From: Tritrichomonas musculus
Lineage: Eukaryota; Parabasalia; Tritrichomonadida; Tritrichomonadidae
DNA: 64,000 nt
Assembly: GCA_039105265.1 (NCBI GenBank)
Contig: JAPFFF010000084.1
Coordinates: 62,001 to 126,000 of the forward strand
Reading direction: 5' to 3'
A program made the translations under genes and the position numbers. Each line of letters starts with the position of its first letter. The stretch's first letter is position 1. Shown piece after piece: positions 54,935 through 64,000 of this stretch. The notes beneath the pieces are model-generated. The model did no database searches and was not told where the DNA came from. It was given only the letters and a program-made list of their open reading frames with translations.

Positions 54935-55785
54935 ATGAACACGGAAACGAATACAGAAACGAACACAGAAGAATATCTCGAAATTATGTTATATAAACAG
55001 TTCTATTTTGATTTTAAATATTATTCAGTAATCAGAATTAAAGAAAGGAATACATGAACACGGAAACGAATACAGACGGGAACACGGAAGACCTTAAAGA
55101 ATTTATTTTACAGATGGTTATACTTTACTTATATTTGAAGATGCAGGATTCGAAAGACAAACGTACAGAACGGAATACATGAACACGGAAACGAATACAG
55201 AAACGAACACAGAAGAATATCTCGAAATTATGTTATATAAACAGTTCTATTTTGATTTTAAATATTATTCAGTAATCAGAATTAAAGAAAGGAATACATG
55301 AACACGGAAACGAATACAGACGGGAACACGGAAGACCTTAAAGAATTTATTTTACAGATGGTTATACTTTACTTATATTTGAAGATGCAGGATTCGAAAG
55401 ACAAACGTACAGAACGGAATACATGATCACGGAAACGAATACAGAAACGAACACAGAAGAATATCTCGAAATTATGTTATATAAACAGTTCTATTTTGAT
55501 TTTAAATATTATTCAGTAATCAGAATTAAAGAAAGGAATACATGAACACGGAAACGAATACAGACGGGAACACGGAAGACCTTAAAGAATTTATTTTACA
55601 GATGGTTATACTTTACTTATATTTGAAGATGCAGGATTCGAAAGACAAACGTACAGAACGGAATACATGATCACGGAAACGAATACAGAAACGAACACAG
55701 AAGAATATCTCGAAATTATGTTATATAAACAGTTCTATTTTGATTTTAAATATTATTCAGTAATCAGAATTAAAGAAAGGAATAC
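54935..55785 (+). repeat. Tandem run of 244-bp B2-A dimers
   Basis: B2 units start at 54935, 55179, 55423 and 55667, each 244 bp apart with one A between them. This is the cleanest local array of the B2-A dimer. The same B2-A-B2 motif occurs singly at 2797, 6894, 14118, 17189, 20324, 21812, 24495, 27465, 38234, 51967 and 58028, and as a triple at 58641-59247. Confidence 0.85.
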
Positions 55786-58700
55786 ATGAACACGGAAACG
55801 AATACAGACGGGAACACGGAAGACCTTAAAGAATTTATTTTACAGATGGTTATACTTTACTTATATTTGAAGATGCAGGATTCGAAAGACAAACGTACAG
55901 AACGGAATACATGATCACGGAAACGAATACAGACGGGAACACGGAAGACCTTAAAGAATTTATTTTACAGATGGTTATACTTTACTTATATTTGAAGATG
56001 CAGGATTCGAAAGACAAACGTACAGAACGGAATACATGATCACGGAAACGAATACAGACGGGAACACGGAAGACCTTAAAGAATTTATTTTACAGATGGT
56101 TATACTTTACTTATATTTGAAGATGCAGGATTCGAAAGACAAACGTACAGAACGGAATACATGATCACGGAAACGAATACAGACGGGAACACGGAAGACC
56201 TTAAAGAATTTATTTTACAGATGGTTATACTTTACTTATATTTGAAGATGCAGGATTCGAAAGACAAACGTACAGAACGGAATACATGATCACGGAAACG
56301 AATACAGACGGGAACACGGAAGACCTTAAAGAATTTATTTTACAGATGGTTATACTTTACTTATATTTGAAGATGCAGGATTCGAAAGACAAACGTACAG
56401 AACGGAATACATGATCACGGAAACGAATACAGAAACGAACACAGAAGAATATCTCGATTTTATTATATAAACAGTTCTATTTTGATTTTAAATATTATTC
56501 AGTAATCAGAATTAAAGAAAGGAATACATGAACACGGAAACGAATACAGACGGGAACACGGAAGACCTTAAAGAATTTATTTTACAGATGGTTATACTTT
56601 ACTTATATTTGAAGATGCAGGATTCGAAAGACAAACGTACAGAACGGAATACATGAACACGGAAACGAATACAGACGGGAACACGGAAGACCTTAAAGAA
56701 TTTATTTTACAGATGGTTATACTTTACTTATATTTGAAGATGCAGGATTCGAAAGACAAACGTACAGAACGGAATACATGATCACGGAAACGAATACAGA
56801 CGGGAACACGGAAGACCTTAAAGAATTTATTTTACAGATGGTTATACTTTACTTATATTTGAAGATGCAGGATTCGAAAGACAAACGTACAGAACGGAAT
56901 ACATGAACACGGAAACGAATACAGACGGGAACACGGAAGACCTTAAAGAATTTATTTTACAGATGGTTATACTTTACTTATATTTGAAGATGCAGGATTC
57001 GAAAGACAAACGTACAGAACGGAATACATGAACACGGAAACGAATACAGACGGGAACACGGAAGACCTTAAAGAATTTATTTTACAGATGGTTATACTTT
57101 ACTTATATTTGAAGATGCAGGATTCGAAAGACAAACGTACAGAACGGAATACATGATCACGGAAACGAATACAGACGGGAACACGGAAGACCTTAAAGAA
57201 TTTATTTTACAGATGGTTATACTTTACTTATATTTGAAGATGCAGGATTCGAAAGACAAACGTACAGAACGGAATACATGATCACGGAAACGAATACAGA
57301 CGGGAACACGGAAGACCTTAAAGAATTTATTTTACAGATGGTTATACTTTACTTATATTTGAAGATGCAGGATTCGAAAGACAAACGTACAGAACGGAAT
57401 ACATGAACACGGAAACGAATACAGACGGGAACACGGAAGACCTTAAAGAATTTATTTTACAGATGGTTATACTTTACTTATATTTGAAGATGCAGGATTC
57501 GAAAGACAAACGTACAGAACGGAATACATGAACACGGAAACGAATACAGACGGGAACACGGAAGACCTTAAAGAATTTATTTTACAGATGGTTATACTTT
57601 ACTTATATTTGAAGATGCAGGATTCGAAAGACAAACGTACAGAACGGAATACATGATCACGGAAACGAATACAGACGGGAACACGGAAGACCTTAAAGAA
57701 TTTATTTTACAGATGGTTATACTTTACTTATATTTGAAGATGCAGGATTCGAAAGACAAACGTACAGAACGGAATACATGAACACGGAAACGAATACAGA
57801 CGGGAACACGGAAGACCTTAAAGAATTTATTTTACAGATGGTTATACTTTACTTATATTTGAAGATGCAGGATTCGAAAGACAAACGTACAGAACGGAAT
57901 ACATGAACACGGAAACGAATACAGACGGGAACACGGAAGACCTTAAAGAATTTATTTTACAGATGGTTATACTTTACTTATATTTGAAGATGCAGGATTC
58001 GAAAGACAAACGTACGGAACGGAATACATGATCACGGAAACGAATACAGAAACGAACACAGAAGAATATCTCGAAATTATGTTATATAAACAGTTCTATT
58101 TTGATTTTAAATATTATTCAGTAATCAGAATTAAAGAAAGGAATACATGAACACGGAAACGAATACAGACGGGAACACGGAAGACCTTAAAGAATTTATT
58201 TTACAGATGGTTATACTTTACTTATATTTGAAGATGCAGGATTCGAAAGACAAACGTACAGAACGGAATACATGAACACGGAAACGAATACAGAAACGAA
58301 CACAGAAGAATATCTCGAAATTATGTTATATAAACAGTTCTATTTTGATTTTAAATATTATTCAGTAATCAGAATTAAAGAAAGGAATACATGAACACGG
58401 AAACGAATACAGACGGGAACACGGAAGACCTTAAAGAATTTATTTTACAGATGGTTATACTTTACTTATATTTGAAGATGCAGGATTCGAAAGACAAACG
58501 TACAGAACGGAATACATGAACACGGAAACGAATACAGACGGGAACACGGAAGACCTTAAAGAATTTATTTTACAGATGGTTATACTTTACTTATATTTGA
58601 AGATGCAGGATTCGAAAGACAAACGTACAGAACGGAATACATGAACACGGAAACGAATACAGAAACGAACACAGAAGAATATCTCGAAATTATGTTATAT

Positions 58701-61700
58701 AAACAGTTCTATTTTGATTTTAAATATTATTCAGTAATCAGAATTAAAGAAAGGAATACATGAACACGGAAACGAATACAGACGGGAACACGGAAGACCT
58801 TAAAGAATTTATTTTACAGATGGTTATACTTTACTTATATTTGAAGATGCAGGATTCGAAAGACAAACGTACAGAACGGAATACATGAACACGGAAACGA
58901 ATACAGAAACGAACACAGAAGAATATCTCGAAATTATGTTATATAAACAGTTCTATTTTGATTTTAAATATTATTCAGTAATCAGAATTAAAGAAAGGAA
59001 TACATGAACACGGAAACGAATACAGACGGGAACACGGAAGACCTTAAAGAATTTATTTTACAGATGGTTATACTTTACTTATATTTGAAGATGCAGGATT
59101 CGAAAGACAAACGTACAGAACGGAATACATGAACACGGAAACGAATACAGAAACGAACACAGAAGAATATCTCGAAATTATGTTATATAAACAGTTCTAT
59201 TTTGATTTTAAATATTATTCAGTAATCAGAATTAAAGAAAGGAATACATGAACACGGAAACGAATACAGACGGGAACACGGAAGACCTTAAAGAATTTAT
59301 TTTACAGATGGTTATACTTTACTTATATTTGAAGATGCAGGATTCGAAAGACAAACGTACAGAACGGAATACATGAACACGGAAACGAATACAGACGGGA
59401 ACACGGAAGACCTTAAAGAATTTATTTTACAGATGGTTATACTTTACTTATATTTGAAGATGCAGGATTCGAAAGACAAACGTACAGAACGGAATACATG
59501 AACACGGAAACGAATACAGACGGGAACACGGAAGACCTTAAAGAATTTATTTTACAGATGGTTATACTTTACTTATATTTGAAGATGCAGGATTCGAAAG
59601 ACAAACGTACAGAACGGAATACATGAACACGGAAACGAATACAGAAACGAACACAGAAGAATATCTCGATTTTATTATATAAACAGTTCTATTTTGATTT
59701 TAAATATTATTCAGTAATCAGAATTAAAGAAAGGAATACATGAACACGGAAACGAATACAGACGGGAACACGGAAGACCTTAAAGAATTTATTTTACAGA
59801 TGGTTATACTTTACTTATATTTGAAGATGCAGGATTCGAAAGACAAACGTACAGAACGGAATACATGAACACGGAAACGAATACAGACGGGAACACGGAA
59901 GACCTTAAAGAATTTATTTTACAGATGGTTATACTTTACTTATATTTGAAGATGCAGGATTCGAAAGACAAACGTACAGAACGGAATACATGAACACGGA
60001 AACGAATACAGACGGGAACACGGAAGACCTTAAAGAATTTATTTTACAGATGGTTATACTTTACTTATATTTGAAGATGCAGGATTCGAAAGACAAACGT
60101 ACAGAACGGAATACATGAACACGGAAACGAATACAGACGGGAACACGGAAGACCTTAAAGAATTTATTTTACAGATGGTTATACTTTACTTATATTTGAA
60201 GATGCAGGATTCGAAAGACAAACGTACAGAACGGAATACATGAACACGGAAACGAATACAGACGGGAACACGGAAGACCTTAAAGAATTTATTTTACAGA
60301 TGGTTATACTTTACTTATATTTGAAGATGCAGGATTCGAAAGACAAACGTACGGAACGGAATACATGAACACGGAAACGAATACAGAAACGAACACAGAA
60401 GAATATCTCGAAATTATGTTATATAAACAGTTCTATTTTGATTTTAAATATTATTCAGTAATCAGAATTAAAGAAAGGAATACATGAACACGGAAACGAA
60501 TACAGACGGGAACACGGAAGACCTTAAAGAATTTATTTTACAGATGGTTATACTTTACTTATATTTGAAGATGCAGGATTCGAAAGACAAACGTACAGAA
60601 CGGAATACATGATCACGGAAACGAATACAGACGGGAACACGGAAGACCTTAAAGAATTTATTTTACAGATGGTTATACTTTACTTATATTTGAAGATGCA
60701 GGATTCGAAAGACAAACGTACAGAACGGAATACATGAACACGGAAACGAATACAGACGGGAACACGGAAGACCTTAAAGAATTTATTTTACAGATGGTTA
60801 TACTTTACTTATATTTGAAGATGCAGGATTCGAAAGACAAACGTACAGAACGGAATACATGAACACGGAAACGAATACAGACGGGAACACGGAAGACCTT
60901 AAAGAATTTATTTTACAGATGGTTATACTTTACTTATATTTGAAGATGCAGGATTCGAAAGACAAACGTACGGAACGGAATACATGATCACGGAAACGAA
61001 TACAGAAACGAACACAGAAGAATATCTCGAAATTATGTTATATAAACAGTTCTATTTTGATTTTAAATATTATTCAGTAATCAGAATTAAAGAAAGGAAT
61101 ACATGAACACGGAAACGAATACAGACGGGAACACGGAAGACCTTAAAGAATTTATTTTACAGATGGTTATACTTTACTTATATTTGAAGATGCAGGATTC
61201 GAAAGACAAACGTACAGAACGGAATACATGAACACGGAAACGAATACAGACGGGAACACGGAAGACCTTAAAGAATTTATTTTACAGATGGTTATACTTT
61301 ACTTATATTTGAAGATGCAGGATTCGAAAGACAAACGTACAGAACGGAATACATGAACACGGAAACGAATACAGACGGGAACACGGAAGACCTTAAAGAA
61401 TTTATTTTACAGATGGTTATACTTTACTTATATTTGAAGATGCAGGATTCGAAAGACAAACGTACAGAACGGAATACATGAACACGGAAACGAATACAGA
61501 CGGGAACACGGAAGACCTTAAAGAATTTATTTTACAGATGGTTATACTTTACTTATATTTGAAGATGCAGGATTCGAAAGACAAACGTACAGAACGGAAT
61601 ACATGAACACGGAAACGAATACAGACGGGAACACGGAAGACCTTAAAGAATTTATTTTACAGATGGTTATACTTTACTTATATTTGAAGATGCAGGATTC

Positions 61701-64000
61701 GAAAGACAAACGTACAGAACGGAATACATGAACACGGAAACGAATACAGAAACGAACACAGAAGAATATCTCGAAATTATGTTATATAAACAGTTCTATT
61801 TTGATTTTAAATATTATTCAGTAATCAGAATTAAAGAAAGGAATACATGAACACGGAAACGAATACAGACGGGAACACGGAAGACCTTAAAGAATTTATT
61901 TTACAGATGGTTATACTTTACTTATATTTGAAGATGCAGGATTCGAAAGACAAACGTACAGAACGGAATACATGATCACGGAAACGAATACAGACGGGAA
62001 CACGGAAGACCTTAAAGAATTTATTTTACAGATGGTTATACTTTACTTATATTTGAAGATGCAGGATTCGAAAGACAAACGTACAGAACGGAATACATGA
62101 TCACGGAAACGAATACAGACGGGAACACGGAAGACCTTAAAGAATTTATTTTACAGATGGTTATACTTTACTTATATTTGAAGATGCAGGATTCGAAAGA
62201 CAAACGTACAGAACGGAATACATGAACACGGAAACGAATACAGACGGGAACACGGAAGACCTTAAAGAATTTATTTTACAGATGGTTATACTTTACTTAT
62301 ATTTGAAGATGCAGGATTCGAAAGACAAACGTACAGAACGGAATACATGATCACGGAAACGAATACAGACGGGAACACGGAAGACCTTAAAGAATTTATT
62401 TTACAGATGGTTATACTTTACTTATATTTGAAGATGCAGGATTCGAAAGACAAACGTACAGAACGGAATACATGATCACGGAAACGAATACAGACGGGAA
62501 CACGGAAGACCTTAAAGAATTTATTTTACAGATGGTTATACTTTACTTATATTTGAAGATGCAGGATTCGAAAGACAAACGTACAGAACGGAATACATGA
62601 ACACGGAAACGAATACAGACGGGAACACGGAAGACCTTAAAGAATTTATTTTACAGATGGTTATACTTTACTTATATTTGAAGATGCAGGATTCGAAAGA
62701 CAAACGTACAGAACGGAATACATGATCACGGAAACGAATACAGACGGGAACACGGAAGACCTTAAAGAATTTATTTTACAGATGGTTATACTTTACTTAT
62801 ATTTGAAGATGCAGGATTCGAAAGACAAACGTACAGAACGGAATACATGAACACGGAAACGAATACAGAAACGAACACAGAAGAATATCTCGAAATTATG
62901 TTATATAAACAGTTCTATTTTGATTTTAAATATTATTCAGTAATCAGAATTAAAGAAAGGAATACATGAACACGGAAACGAATACAGACGGGAACACGGA
63001 AGACCTTAAAGAATTTATTTTACAGATGGTTATACTTTACTTATATTTGAAGATGCATGATTCGAAAGACAAACGTACAGAACGGAATACATGATCACGG
63101 AAACGAATACAGACGGGAACACGGAAGACCTTAAAGAATTTATTTTACAGATGGTTATACTTTACTTATATTTGAAGATGCAGGATTCGAAAGACAAACG
63201 TACAGAACGGAATACATGAACACGGAAACGAATACAGAAACGAACACAGAAGAATATCTCGAAATTATGTTATATAAACAGTTCTATTTTGATTTTAAAT
63301 ATTATTCAGTAATCAGAATTAAAGAAAGGAATACATGAACACGGAAACGAATACAGACGGGAACACGGAAGACCTTAAAGAATTTATTTTACAGATGGTT
63401 ATACTTTACTTATATTTGAAGATGCAGGATTCGAAAGACAAACGTACAGAACGGAATACATGATCACGGAAACGAATACAGACGGGAACACGGAAGACCT
63501 TAAAGAATTTATTTTACAGATGGTTATACTTTACTTATATTTGAAGATGCAGGATTCGAAAGACAAACGTACAGAACGGAATACATGAACACGGAAACGA
63601 ATACAGACGGGAACACGGAAGACCTTAAAGAATTTATTTTACAGATGGTTATACTTTACTTATATTTGAAGATGCAGGATTCGAAAGACAAACGTACAGA
63701 ACGGAATACATGAACACGGAAACGAATACAGACGGGAACACGGAAGACCTTAAAGAATTTATTTTACAGATGGTTATACTTTACTTATATTTGAAGATGC
63801 AGGATTCGAAAGACAAACGTACAGAACGGAATACATGAACACGGAAACGAATACAGACGGGAACACGGAAGACCTTAAAGAATTTATTTTACAGATGGTT
63901 ATACTTTACTTATATTTGAAGATGCAGGATTCGAAAGACAAACGTACAGAACGGAATACATGAACACGGAAACGAATACAGAAACGAACACAGAAGAATA

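Larger units (their letters stand above)
24251..64000 (+). repeat. Satellite array V (about 258 A units, 64 B units), continues past window
   Basis: B1 units start at 29941, 30677, 33276, 36756, 37492, 40579, 41690, 43051, 43668, 44160, 44777, 46388, 48118, 54318, 56411 and 59623. The B at 63960 is cut by the edge and cannot be typed. B2 units start at 24495, 24739, 25733, 26352, 26971, 27465, 27709, 28578, 29447, 30183, 31419, 32288, 32782, 35268, 36262, 36998, 38234, 38478, 39347, 39716, 40085, 41196, 42557, 45644, 47255, 47624, 48735, 49479, 50223, 51967, 52211, 52830, 53574, 54935, 55179, 55423, 55667, 58028, 58272, 58641, 58885, 59129, 60365, 60984, 61728, 62847 and 63216. The rest are A. 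The summed unit lengths reproduce the distance 24251-63960 exactly, so I infer no private indel. B units are much denser here than in array I, usually one per two to seven units. Confidence 0.97.

Noticed and set aside
569-64000. CRISPR array
   Set aside because: Units abut directly with no unique spacers, and they are far longer than CRISPR repeats.
569-64000. One long repetitive protein gene
   Set aside because: The 125-bp unit is not a multiple of three and each unit ends in TGA. Reading TGA as sense does not help either, because the next phases meet TAA within a unit.

Overview
The whole 64 kb window is satellite DNA. I see no ordinary protein gene, no rRNA or tRNA gene, no transposon gene and no CRISPR array. 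About 62 kb is one head-to-tail array, all in the same orientation, of short units of 125 bp (type A, about 36% GC), 119 bp (type B2) and 117 bp (type B1). Counting unit starts by hand gives about 406 A units and 86 B units (60 B2, 25 B1 and one cut by the window edge). Unit spacing is exact wherever I checked it: I found no copy with a private insertion or deletion.

Layout: the window opens inside a second, unrelated repeat (insert 1, 1-568). Array I follows (569-14814), then insert 2 (14815-15819), array II (15820-17760), insert 3 (17761-18509), array III (18510-19587), insert 4 (19588-20079), array IV (20080-23758), insert 5 (23759-24250) and array V (24251-64000, running off the edge). 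Each insert holds one to three 255-bp units, each with a GC-rich hairpin, then a tail of about 240 bp with a long T-rich tract. Wherever both junctions are visible they are the same: a B1 unit cut after 84 bases on the left, and an A unit with a shortened start on the right. This suggests one ancestral composite spread by unequal exchange, not five insertions.

The most unusual property is in the unit itself. Every A unit is an ATG-to-TGA reading frame of 42 codons and every B2 unit one of 40 codons. The stop of each overlaps the start of the next unit in the tetranucleotide ATGA. A and B share their first 11 or so codons and last 4 or so codons but differ in the middle. B1 carries a 2-bp shift that closes its frame after 19 codons. 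I cannot tell from the DNA alone whether anything is translated. Homogenisation of a satellite would also preserve a frame.

The satellite has layered higher-order structure: A-B2 dimers of 244 bp, a 1972-bp block seen twice, a 4171-bp period joining inserts 4 and 5, and marker variants that stay linked to B2 units.

Organism: long T-rich tracts followed by AG and ATG, a tens-of-kilobase AT-rich tandem array and the lack of introns or host genes would suit a centromeric or subtelomeric region of a trypanosome such as Trypanosoma brucei. This is an inference of low to moderate strength. What the sequence supports firmly is only a eukaryotic satellite array.
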